A DNA stretch of 64,000 bases from Caenispirillum bisanense (lineage in GTDB: Bacteria; Pseudomonadota; Alphaproteobacteria; Rhodospirillales; Rhodospirillaceae). Numbering within the stretch: the first letter of the stretch is position 1; the number at the start of each line of letters is the position of its first letter. Positions 39,931 through 46,826 of this stretch are shown here, piece after piece. Position numbers and translations under genes: made by a program. The DNA is taken from positions 310,001 to 374,000 of the forward strand of contig NZ_OCNJ01000001.1 of the NCBI RefSeq assembly GCF_900230255.1, in the 5' to 3' direction. The notes under the pieces are model-generated. The model saw only the letters and a list, made by a program, of their open reading frames with translations. It ran no database searches and had not been told where the DNA came from.

Positions 39931-40575
39931 ATGGCGATGGCGAGCGCAACGGTCGGTCACGGTGGGCTGGAAGGCGCGCGCTGCGGCGCCGCGACGGCGC
40001 CCCGGGTGGTGGCGACGCGGGCCTCGTGCCGCGCGAAGGAGGCCGCCTGCCTGGCCGTCCTCGGGCTGACCCAGGGCACCACCGAGACGGTGGCGGCGGC
40101 CGAGATCGAGGCCGTGCTGGCGACGGTGGGGGCCGAGGAATGGCACCCGCCGCAGGGGCTTGTGACCCAGGCCATCGGCGGCCTGCTGGCGGCGGAACTG
40201 GTCGCCTGCGACGGCCGCGGCGTCTTCCGTGCCACTCCGGCGGGGCGCGACGCGCTGCACTGCCTGCTCATGGCCCCGGTGGCCGCGCCGGCGGAACCGG
40301 TGGACCGGGTCATCCTGTCCTTGCGCCTCTGCCTGCTCGACCGCCTGCCGGAACGCGAGCGGGCGGTGCAGGCCGACGCCCTGGTCAGCGCCTGGAACGC
40401 CGTGCTGGACGCCCGCCGCCGCTCGGAGGAGCGCCTCGCCCACGGGCTGCCGCTGCTCGGCCTGTGGTCGCGCCAGCGCCGCCGCCGGCTGGAGGACGAG
40501 CGCGACCTTTGCGCGCGCATCCGCGACGCCCTGCTGCTCGGCGAGTGCGGCGGCGTTTCGGCGGCGTCCGCCTGA
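39931..40575 (+). CDS. Hypothetical protein with PadR-like winged-helix segment
   Basis: A 214-residue protein without a confident family. KEAACLAVLGLTQGTTETVA followed by AAEIEAVLATVGAEEWHPPQ and GLLAAELVACDGRGVFRATP looks like a PadR-type winged helix ending in the typical TPAGRDALHCLL wing/helix. The second half is helical with LERERAVQADAL-like heptads, as in PadR C-terminal dimerisation domains. Several ATGs lie within 15 bases; 39931 is placed best relative to AAGGG. A Fur-like palindrome overlaps its presumed promoter. Confidence 0.6.
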   Translation: MAMASATVGHGGLEGARCGAATAPRVVATRASCRAKEAACLAVLGLTQGTTETVAAAEIEAVLATVGAEEWHPPQGLVTQAIGGLLAAELVACDGRGVFRATPAGRDALHCLLMAPVAAPAEPVDRVILSLRLCLLDRLPERERAVQADALVSAWNAVLDARRRSEERLAHGLPLLGLWSRQRRRRLEDERDLCARIRDALLLGECGGVSAASA

Positions 40576-40661
40576 TCGGTTTCCGAAATGGCCCTGGAAG
40601 GTCGACGCGGGGGGCCCGATATGCGGGCCACCCCTATCCCAGACTGACCGGGAGCCCTGTC

Positions 40662-41351
40662 ATGATCGAACTCTACTACTGGCCGACGCCCAACGGCTGG
40701 AAGGTCTCCACCCTGCTCGAGGAACTGGGCCTGCCCTACGAGGTGAAGCCGGTGAACATCGGCGCCGGCGACCAGTTCAAGCCGGACTTCCTGCGCATCA
40801 GCCCCAACAACCGCATGCCGGCCATCGTCGATACCGCGCCGAAGGACGGCGGCGCAGCCGTCTCGGTCTTCGAGTCGGGCGCCATCATGACCTACCTGGC
40901 TGAGCGCGAGGGCCGCTTCCTGCCCACCGACCTGCGGGCACGGGTGGAGGTGAACCAGTGGCTGTTCTGGCAGATCGGCGGCCTCGGGCCCATGGCGGGC
41001 CAGGCGCACCACTTCCGCCAGTACGCGCCGGAGAAGGTCCCTTACGGCATCGAGCGCTACACCAACGAGGTCAACCGCCTCTACGGCGTCATGGACCGCC
41101 GCCTGGCCGACCGGGACTTCCTGGCCGGCGACTACTCCATCGCCGACATGGCCGCCTGGCCGTGGGTGGTGCCGCACGAGCGCCAGGGCCAGGACCTCGA
41201 CGACTTCCCCAACCTGAAGCGCTGGTTCGAAACCATCGGCGCCCGCGACGCCGTGAAGAAGGGCCATGCCGTCGGCAACGAGTGGCGCAAGCCCAACATC
41301 GCCGAGGACGAGGAAGCCCGGAAGGTGCTGTTCGGCCAGAGGGCGAAGTAG
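40662..41351 (+). CDS. Glutathione S-transferase, YfcG/YghU-like (nu class)
   Basis: A 229-residue GST. The thioredoxin-fold N-terminus (MIELYYWPTPNGWKVSTLLE) has the TPNG signature of disulfide-reductase-type GSTs, and SPNNRMPAIVD with FESGAIMTYLAE forms the glutathione site. The helical domain includes YTNEVNRLYGVMDRRLADRD and DYSIADMAAWPWVVPHERQG. YfcG-class enzymes reduce disulfides of glutathione-bound substrates. It is one of two related GSTs flanking dps-oxyR (the other at 43010). GGGAGC precedes the ATG. Confidence 0.93.
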   Translation: MIELYYWPTPNGWKVSTLLEELGLPYEVKPVNIGAGDQFKPDFLRISPNNRMPAIVDTAPKDGGAAVSVFESGAIMTYLAEREGRFLPTDLRARVEVNQWLFWQIGGLGPMAGQAHHFRQYAPEKVPYGIERYTNEVNRLYGVMDRRLADRDFLAGDYSIADMAAWPWVVPHERQGQDLDDFPNLKRWFETIGARDAVKKGHAVGNEWRKPNIAEDEEARKVLFGQRAK

Positions 41352-41369
41352 GGCAGGGGCGGACGACAA

Positions 41370-41400
41370 AACGGCGCGAGGGGCGGGCCCTCGCGCCGTT
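41370..41400. terminator. Terminator between the convergent GST and dps genes
   Basis: A 13-bp perfect stem, AACGGCGCGAGGG at 41370-41382 with 41388-41400 and a GCGGG loop. A-rich on the left flank; on the plus strand it is followed only by TT within the stem, so it suits the minus-strand dps transcript at least as well. Confidence 0.7.
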
Positions 41401-41429
41401 CGGTCGGGTCGATGGAGCGGTCCGCGGCC

Positions 41430-41903
41430 TCAGCCGAGCATGGCGCGCAGCATCCAGGCGGTCTTTTCGTGGATCTGCATGCGCTGGGTCAGCAGGTCTG
41501 CGGTCGGCTCGTCATGGGCTTCGTCGGCGGCCGGGAAGATCTCGCGGGCGGTGCGGACCACCGCTTCCTGGTCGCGCACCAGCGCCTTGATCATGTCCGT
41601 CGCGGAGGGAACCGTGTCTTCCTCCTCGATCCGGGTCAGGGCGGCGAACTGCTTGTAGCTGCCCGGCGCCGGGAAGCCGAGGGCGCGGATGCGCTCGGCG
41701 ATGGCGTCGACGGCCAGGGACAGCTCGGTGTACTGCTGCTCGAACATGGTGTGCAGCGTGTTGAATTGCGGGCCGGTGACGTTCCAGTGGAAGTTGTGGG
41801 TCTTCAGGTAGAGCGTGTAGGTGTCGGCCAGCAGGCGCGACAGGCCGTCGGCGATGGCCTTGCGCAGGGTGGTGTCGATGCCGATGTTGATATCCATGCT
41901 CAT
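41430..41903 (-). CDS. dps: Dps-family DNA-protecting ferritin
   Basis: Dodecameric mini-ferritin that oxidises Fe2+ with H2O2 and coats DNA under stress. The 157 residues have the ferroxidase ligands in [20 protein letters not shown] and [20 protein letters not shown], then [20 protein letters not shown]. No long basic N-terminal tail is present, so DNA binding may differ from E. coli Dps. ATG at 41903 is preceded by GGAGGGAG. Divergent from oxyR, with a perfect 10-10-10 inverted repeat in the shared 112-base control region. Confidence 0.95.
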   Translation of the reverse strand: MSMDINIGIDTTLRKAIADGLSRLLADTYTLYLKTHNFHWNVTGPQFNTLHTMFEQQYTELSLAVDAIAERIRALGFPAPGSYKQFAALTRIEEEDTVPSATDMIKALVRDQEAVVRTAREIFPAADEAHDEPTADLLTQRMQIHEKTAWMLRAMLG

Positions 41904-41940
41904 GATGTGGTCTCCCTCCGAAGAACTGACTTTCTACCCC

Positions 41941-41970
41941 AGACCTTAGACCCTGGCGTTTCTAAGGTCT
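41941..41970. promoter_or_regulatory. Inverted repeat in the dps-oxyR control region (candidate OxyR site)
   Basis: AGACCTTAGA at 41941-41950 and TCTAAGGTCT at 41961-41970 are perfect complements separated by ten bases. It is midway between the divergent dps and oxyR starts, where a LysR-type activator would bind to repress itself and activate dps. The outer halves include T-N11-A positions, but the match to the E. coli OxyR consensus is loose. Confidence 0.6.
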
Positions 41971-42015
41971 AACCGGTTATGCTGGCGATATTGATCGGAT
42001 CAACCGGATAAACCC

Positions 42016-42948
42016 ATGAAGCCCCTGCCGACCCTCCGCCAGTTGCGATACCTCGTCACGGTCGCCGAGACGCTGCACTTCGGGCGCGCCGCCGACTCGT
42101 GCCTGGTGACGCAGTCTACCCTGTCCGCCGGCATCCAGGAGTTGGAAAACCTTCTGCGGGTTCGCCTGTTGGAAAGGCGCACCAAGCGGCAGGTGGTGCT
42201 CACGCCGCTGGGTGAGGAGATCGTCGCCCGCGCCCGCCGCATCCTGGCCGATGCCGAAGCCCTGGTGGACGCCGCCGCCGTCGCCGCCGAGCCCCTGAGC
42301 GGCCCCTTGCGCCTCGGGGTCATTCCGACCATCGGCCCCTACGTGCTGCCGCGCGCCCTGCCGGCGGTGCGCGAGACCTACCCCGACCTCAAGCTGTTCC
42401 TGCGCGAGGACCAGACGGCCCGCCTGCTGGAGCAACTGAGCGACGGGCGGCTCGACGTGGCGCTGCTCGCCTTGCCCTACGCCACCGGCGATCTGGAGAC
42501 GCTGCCCCTGTGGGACGAGGACGTGGTGGTCGCCGCCCCCGCCGACCATCCCTTCGCCGCCCTCGACCGCGTGCCGGAGGAGGCGCTGGCCGGCGAGGAC
42601 GTGCTCATGCTGGAAGACGGCCACTGCCTGCGCGAGCACAGCCTGCAGGCCTGCAGCCTCACCCGCCGCCCCGGCGCCAACGAGAGCTTCCAGGCGACCA
42701 GCCTCAACACGCTGGTGCAGATGGTCGGCAACGGCCTCGGCGTGACGCTGCTGCCGCGCTCGGCGGTGCCGGTGGAGGTGGGGCGGGGCGCGCCGGTGGT
42801 GGTGCGCGAGCTGGAGGCGGCGCGCGCCGCCCGCACCGTCGCCCTGTGCTGGCGCCCGGGCGCGGCGCGGCGGCGCGATTTCTCGCTGCTGGCGGCGCTG
42901 CTCAAGCGCCACGCGCCGGAAAAGGCGGTGCTGCGGCCCGACCGTTGA
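42016..42948 (+). CDS. oxyR: Hydrogen-peroxide regulator OxyR
   Basis: LysR-type activator of 310 residues. The winged helix (LRQLRYLVTVAETLHFGRAA followed by DSCLVTQSTLSAGIQELENL) is followed by the effector domain with Cys204 and Cys213 in EDGHCLREHSLQAC, spaced exactly as the redox pair Cys199/Cys208 of E. coli OxyR. GNGLGVTLLPRSAVPVE also matches the family. This, with divergent dps, makes the assignment firm. The regulated set probably includes dps and may include the flanking GSTs. Confidence 0.95.
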   Translation: MKPLPTLRQLRYLVTVAETLHFGRAADSCLVTQSTLSAGIQELENLLRVRLLERRTKRQVVLTPLGEEIVARARRILADAEALVDAAAVAAEPLSGPLRLGVIPTIGPYVLPRALPAVRETYPDLKLFLREDQTARLLEQLSDGRLDVALLALPYATGDLETLPLWDEDVVVAAPADHPFAALDRVPEEALAGEDVLMLEDGHCLREHSLQACSLTRRPGANESFQATSLNTLVQMVGNGLGVTLLPRSAVPVEVGRGAPVVVRELEAARAARTVALCWRPGAARRRDFSLLAALLKRHAPEKAVLRPDR

Positions 42949-43009
42949 CCCGGCGCGGCGAGACCGGCACGCTCGACGACAAGAAGGACGCGGGAGCGAA
43001 CGACCGACC

Positions 43010-43630
43010 ATGATCGATCTCTACACCTGGAAGACGCCCAACGGCCGCAAGGTCTCCATCGCGCTGGAGGAAATGGGCCTGCGCTACGCCGTGCACGCCG
43101 TCGACCTGTCGACGGGGGCGCAGAAGCAGCCGGACTTCCTGAAGATCAACCCCAACGGCCGCATCCCGGCCATCGTCGATTCCGACGGCCCGGGCGGTGC
43201 CCCGCACACCGTGTTCGAGTCGGGGGCGATCCTGCTCTATCTCGGCGCCCGCTACGGCGCGCCCTTCTACCCGGAGGACCCGGTGCAGCGGTCCTGCGTC
43301 GAGCAGTGGCTGATGTTCCAGATGGGCGGCATCGGCCCCATGTTCGGCCAGGCCTTCCACTTCCGCCACGGCGCGCCGGAGCCGGTGCCCTATGCCCTCG
43401 AACGCTACGATGCCGAGGTGCGGCGGCTGTTCGGCGTGCTGGAGACACGGCTCGGCGAGACCGACTACCTCGGCGGCCTCGACTATTCCATCGCCGACAT
43501 GGCGACCTATCCCTGGGTGGTGCCGCACGAGAAGCTGGGCGTCGACCTCGACCAGTTCCCCAACGTCGCCCGCTGGCACGACGAGATCAGCGAGCGGCCG
43601 GCGGTGAAACGCGGCATGCAGGTGCCGTGA
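43010..43630 (+). CDS. Glutathione S-transferase, YfcG/YghU-like (second copy)
   Basis: A 206-residue GST related to the one at 40662: TWKTPNGRKVSIALEEMGLR, INPNGRIPAIVDSDGPGG, FESGAILLYLGARYGAPFYP and DYSIADMATYPWVVPHEKLG. It keeps the TPNG disulfide-reductase-type active-site loop. It is encoded 62 bases after oxyR on the same strand, and its stop overlaps the next start (TGATG). Peroxide-related thiol repair is a reasonable inference. Confidence 0.93.
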   Translation: MIDLYTWKTPNGRKVSIALEEMGLRYAVHAVDLSTGAQKQPDFLKINPNGRIPAIVDSDGPGGAPHTVFESGAILLYLGARYGAPFYPEDPVQRSCVEQWLMFQMGGIGPMFGQAFHFRHGAPEPVPYALERYDAEVRRLFGVLETRLGETDYLGGLDYSIADMATYPWVVPHEKLGVDLDQFPNVARWHDEISERPAVKRGMQVP

Positions 43631-44121
43631 TGAGCGAGCCCTCCCTGGAAAAGGCCTCCGTCCGCCGGGTGCGCGAGGCCCTGGCCGACCTGGGCGCGCT
43701 GCACGAGGTGCTGGCCCTGCCGACCAGCGCCCGCACGGCGCAGGAAGCGGCCGACAGCCTCGGCGTGCCGCTCGGCGCCATCGTCAAGTCGCTGGTCTTC
43801 ACCATCGCCGGCCGCCCCGTGATGGCGCTGGTCGCCGGCGACCGCCAGTGCGTGACGGAGGCGTTGCCGGCGGCGCTCGGGCTGGAGGGCACGGTGGCGC
43901 GGGCCGATGCGGCGGTGGTGCGCGAGGCGACCGGCTTCGCCATCGGCGGCGTGGCGCCGGTGGGGCATCCGACGGTGCTGCCGCTGGTCATCGACGCCAG
44001 CCTCGGGCGGTTCGAGGCGGTGTGGGCGGCGGCCGGCCACCCCCACTGCGTGTTCCGCACGACGCTGGAAGAACTGCGCCGCATCACCCCCGGCGTGGTG
44101 GCCGCCGACATTTCCCGCTGA
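43630..44121 (+). CDS. YbaK/EbsC-family aminoacyl-tRNA deacylase
   Basis: A 163-residue trans-editing domain of the YbaK/ProX type, which hydrolyses mischarged tRNA such as Cys- or Ala-tRNA(Pro). Features are GVPLGAIVKSLVFTIAGRPV with the catalytic lysine, VREATGFAIGGVAPVGHPTV with the GxxP-like substrate loop, and VWAAAGHPHCVFRTTLEEL. Coupled to the GST by a TGATG overlap. In stress clusters such deacylases guard against misacylation, but which tRNA is edited is unknown. Confidence 0.9.
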   Translation: MSEPSLEKASVRRVREALADLGALHEVLALPTSARTAQEAADSLGVPLGAIVKSLVFTIAGRPVMALVAGDRQCVTEALPAALGLEGTVARADAAVVREATGFAIGGVAPVGHPTVLPLVIDASLGRFEAVWAAAGHPHCVFRTTLEELRRITPGVVAADISR

Positions 44122-44147
44122 GGCTCTTGCGGCGCCGTCTTAGTCGG

Positions 44148-44177
44148 TTGACAATGCTGGGGGGCTGCCGATATAAG
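44148..44177 (+). promoter_or_regulatory. Promoter of tRNA-Ser
   Basis: TTGACA at 44148-44153 and TATAAG at 44172-44177 with an 18-base spacer, ending 15 bases before the tRNA, form a near-consensus housekeeping promoter. Confidence 0.75.
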
Positions 44178-44192
44178 GGCCGCCTCCGCCGT

Positions 44193-44284
44193 GGACAGGT
44201 GGGTGAGTGGCTTAAACCAGCGGTTTGCTAAACCGTCGTACGAGGAAACTCGTACCCCGGGTTCGAATCCCGGCCTGTCCGCCA
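44193..44284 (+). tRNA. tRNA-Ser, anticodon GCT
   Basis: Serine tRNA of 92 bases including the encoded CCA. The acceptor stem GGACAGG pairs with CCTGTCC, discriminator G, then CCA at 44282-44284. The anticodon arm has loop TTGCTAA, so the anticodon is GCT, reading AGC and AGU. The long variable arm GTACGAG-GAAA-CTCGTAC is class II, and the T-arm has GGTTCGAATCC. Closed by the terminator at 44292. Confidence 0.97.
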
Positions 44285-44291
44285 GAATACG

Positions 44292-44324
44292 AAGCCCCGG
44301 CCGTAAGGCCGGGGCTTTCGTTTT
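44292..44324 (+). terminator. Intrinsic terminator of tRNA-Ser
   Basis: An 11-bp stem AAGCCCCGGCC (44292-44302) with GGCCGGGGCTT (44307-44317), GTAA loop, followed by TCGTTTT. Confidence 0.88.
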
Positions 44325-44423
44325 CGGGCGATGGTCTCGCCATTGACCGCGCGCTGGCCTGCTCTTTACGCTGTCGACTGGACCATGGGCCGGCTTCCGG
44401 CAGACCGCCAGCAGGAGCAGTCG

Positions 44424-44810
44424 ATGGCGAAGGCATCGACAACCCGCGACACACCGTTGACCGCAGCGGACAAGGCCCGCATCGCCGGGCAGTGCGAGGC
44501 ATTCATCGCCTACGTGCTGGTGCCGCGCTTTCTGCCGGAGATCCGGCCGACCCGGTTCAACTACCCCATCGCCTACTACGGCAGGTGGCGCGGCCACCGC
44601 TACAGCTTCCTGAAGCGCTACCGGTCGGGCGATCCCGAGACCCTCGGCATCGAGTTCGAGCTGCCCTTCGCGCGCCTCGACCACATCGGGGGCGAGCGGT
44701 TCGACGTCCTGTGGCCGCGTCACACCGGCCGGTGGTATCCACTCTATCCCCGCCTGACCTTGCGCGACGCGATGCGGGCGATCCTGGCCGACGAACTGCT
44801 GTGGCCGTGA
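44424..44810 (+). CDS. Unknown protein, possibly DUF3024-like
   Basis: A 128-residue protein. The middle (RFLPEIRPTRFNYPIAYYGR, WRGHRYSFLKRYRSGDPETL) is rich in aromatic and basic residues, and the end FDVLWPRHTGRWYPLYPRLT followed by LRDAMRAILADEL resembles the closing part of DUF3024 by eye only. No membrane helix or signal. CAGGAG lies seven bases from the ATG at 44424. It is the first of three closely spaced genes after tRNA-Ser; the gap to the next is 22 bases. Confidence 0.65.
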   Translation: MAKASTTRDTPLTAADKARIAGQCEAFIAYVLVPRFLPEIRPTRFNYPIAYYGRWRGHRYSFLKRYRSGDPETLGIEFELPFARLDHIGGERFDVLWPRHTGRWYPLYPRLTLRDAMRAILADELLWP

Positions 44811-44832
44811 CGGAACCGACGACGGAGGACTC

Positions 44833-46212
44833 TTGGACCGTATCCGTAGCTACCTGCTCGCCCAGGATGTCGAAACCCTCGCCAGCCTGCTGCTGGAGCA
44901 GGCGGAGCGGGACGACGCCCTGCTGTACCGCCTGCAGAGGCTGACGGCCGTCGCCGCCGGCGATGTCGACAGCGTCCGCGACAGCCTGCGCAGTCGGCTG
45001 ACGGAAGCGACCGAAGTCGTGGGCTTCATGCACCGCGGCGAGGCGGGCGCCTGGGCGGAGGATGTCGACGCGGTGCTGGATGCGGTCGCCGACCTGGTGT
45101 CGGCCGGTGCGCCCGCCGTGGCCCGTGACCTGGCCGTCTACGCACTGGAGCGCCTCGACGCCGTCTTCCAGGACGAGACGCTCGCCTACGAGGAGTGCTC
45201 GTACCTGCCATCCCGGGCGCGGGACATCCATCTGGAGGCGTGCAAGGCGGCGCCGCCCGATCCCGTCGCGCTCGCCGCCTTCCTGTTCGAGGGGGCGACC
45301 GGCCGCGACGACCTTCTGTTCTTCCGTGCGGCCGACCTGTACGGCGAGGTGCTGGGCGAGGCGGGACTCGCGGAGCACCGCAGGCTCGCGGAAGACGCGC
45401 TGGCGAGCCTGCCGCCGCCCGAAGGCGGGCCGGGCACCTTCGACGGGTTCACGGCCGCCCGTCTGCAGTTGGTGCAGATGCTGGACGCCGTCGCCGCCCG
45501 TGACGGCGACATCGACCGCCGAATCGCCCTGCTCTCCATCGACCTGCCGACACCGGACTGCTACCTCCACCTCTGCAAGGTCTGTCTGGAACACGGGCGG
45601 GAGGCGGAGGCCCTGCGCTACGCCGAGGAGGGGCTGCGGGTGCTCGCCCGCCGTGGGTACGATCACAGGCTGGCGCAGTTCGCCGCCGATCGCCATACCG
45701 CGGCCGGCGACGACGCGGCCGCCGTGGCGGTCCTGTGGAAGGCCTTCGAGCGGCAGCCGAGCCTGTCGCTCTTCCGGCACCTCCGCCGTATCGGCGGCGA
45801 GGCGGCGCGCGATCGGGCCATCGCCGCCCTGCGCCAGGCGGTGACCAAGCCGTCCAAGGCGCAGGCCGACTGGCTGGCGCCGGTCGGTCTGTTGATCGAC
45901 GTGCTGATGGCGGAGGAGATGTTCGCCGAGGCATGGCAGGTGGCCCGCGCCCATGGGACAGACGACATGCGCATCCTGCGCCTCGCCGCTGCCAGCGAGG
46001 CCTGTTGTCCCGCCGAAGCCGCCGCGGCCTACGTCGCCCGCATCGAGACCCTGGTGCCGCAGGGTGGCAACGACAACTACGCCGAGGCGACGCGCCTGCT
46101 CGGCCGCCTCGCCGGCCTGCGGTCGGCGGCCGCGCACGCGGCCCACGTGTCCGACCTGCGGCAACGCTTCAAGGCGAAGCGCAACTTCATGAAGTTGATC
46201 CGGGAGGCGTGA
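44833..46212 (+). CDS. DUF6880-like helical-repeat protein
   Basis: A 459-residue cytosolic protein almost entirely of alpha-helical hairpins, for example VETLASLLLEQAERDDALLY, VARDLAVYALERLDAVFQDE and ALRYAEEGLRVLARRGYDHR, i.e. TPR/HEAT-like solenoid architecture. The start and the ARDLAVYALERLDAVF segment resemble DUF6880; the tail HVSDLRQRFKAKRNFMKLIR resembles the end of SWIM-zinc-finger-associated repeat proteins. Start is TTG at 44833 with GGAGG six bases upstream. The stop is two bases before the next start, so it is coupled to the nucleotidyltransferase. Function unknown. Confidence 0.75.
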   Translation: MDRIRSYLLAQDVETLASLLLEQAERDDALLYRLQRLTAVAAGDVDSVRDSLRSRLTEATEVVGFMHRGEAGAWAEDVDAVLDAVADLVSAGAPAVARDLAVYALERLDAVFQDETLAYEECSYLPSRARDIHLEACKAAPPDPVALAAFLFEGATGRDDLLFFRAADLYGEVLGEAGLAEHRRLAEDALASLPPPEGGPGTFDGFTAARLQLVQMLDAVAARDGDIDRRIALLSIDLPTPDCYLHLCKVCLEHGREAEALRYAEEGLRVLARRGYDHRLAQFAADRHTAAGDDAAAVAVLWKAFERQPSLSLFRHLRRIGGEAARDRAIAALRQAVTKPSKAQADWLAPVGLLIDVLMAEEMFAEAWQVARAHGTDDMRILRLAAASEACCPAEAAAAYVARIETLVPQGGNDNYAEATRLLGRLAGLRSAAAHAAHVSDLRQRFKAKRNFMKLIREA

Positions 46213-46213
46213 G

Positions 46214-46798
46214 GTGCGCCAGGCGGAAATCGACCGTCAGAACCAATGGCTCATCGACCGGCGGAACCAGTTCCGCGCCGGGGCCGACGTCGTGACGGCG
46301 GCGTGGGCGGCCTTTCCCGAGGTGGTCGCCGTCGCCCTCACCGGCTCGGTCGCCAAACCCTTGTGGAAGGAAGTGCCGCGGTTCGCGCCCTTCCGCCGCA
46401 AGGGCATCGCCCTGTGGCACGAGTGCATGGACATCGACCTCGTCCTGTGGCTCGACTCGCAGGAGCGTCTGGGGGAGCTGCGCCGCGCCAAGGACACCGC
46501 CCTTCGCGAGGCCTTCGCCGCGATCGGCGGGCTCGCCACCCACGGCGTCGACACCTTCCTGTTCGAGCCCGGCTCCGACCGCTACCTGGGCCGCCTGTGC
46601 CACTTCGCCCAGTGCCCCAAGGGCAAGCCCGACTGCCGGACGCCCGGCTGCGGCGCGACCGCCTTCAACAAGGTGGTGCCCGGCTTCACCCTGCACCGCG
46701 ACCTGCTGGCCGCGGCGCGGGTGCTCTACCGGCGGGACGCCGGCGTCGTGCTGCGGGCCGTGGACCTGCCGACGGAAGAGGCGGAGGGAGCGGGCTGA
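46214..46798 (+). CDS. Nucleotidyltransferase-fold protein with long GS-to-DxD insert
   Basis: A 194-residue protein. ALTGSVAKPLWKE supplies the GS motif of the polymerase-beta fold (Gly44, Ser45), and CMDIDLVLWLDSQ supplies Asp73 and Asp75 of DxD. About 27 residues separate them, against the usual 9-13; the insert is basic (PRFAPFRRKGIALWHE). A later segment, CHFAQCPKGKPDCRTPGCGA, holds four cysteines and one histidine and may bind zinc. Start is GTG at 46214, coupled to the previous gene. An MNT-like or tRNA-modifying enzyme is possible, not shown. Confidence 0.7.
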   Translation: MRQAEIDRQNQWLIDRRNQFRAGADVVTAAWAAFPEVVAVALTGSVAKPLWKEVPRFAPFRRKGIALWHECMDIDLVLWLDSQERLGELRRAKDTALREAFAAIGGLATHGVDTFLFEPGSDRYLGRLCHFAQCPKGKPDCRTPGCGATAFNKVVPGFTLHRDLLAAARVLYRRDAGVVLRAVDLPTEEAEGAG

Positions 46799-46826
46799 AA
46801 GGCGGTGCCGGCGCACTGCACCGAAC

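Noticed and set aside
44193-46798. Genomic island integrated at tRNA-Ser
   Set aside because: No integrase gene and no second copy of the tRNA 3' end in the window; base composition does not shift.
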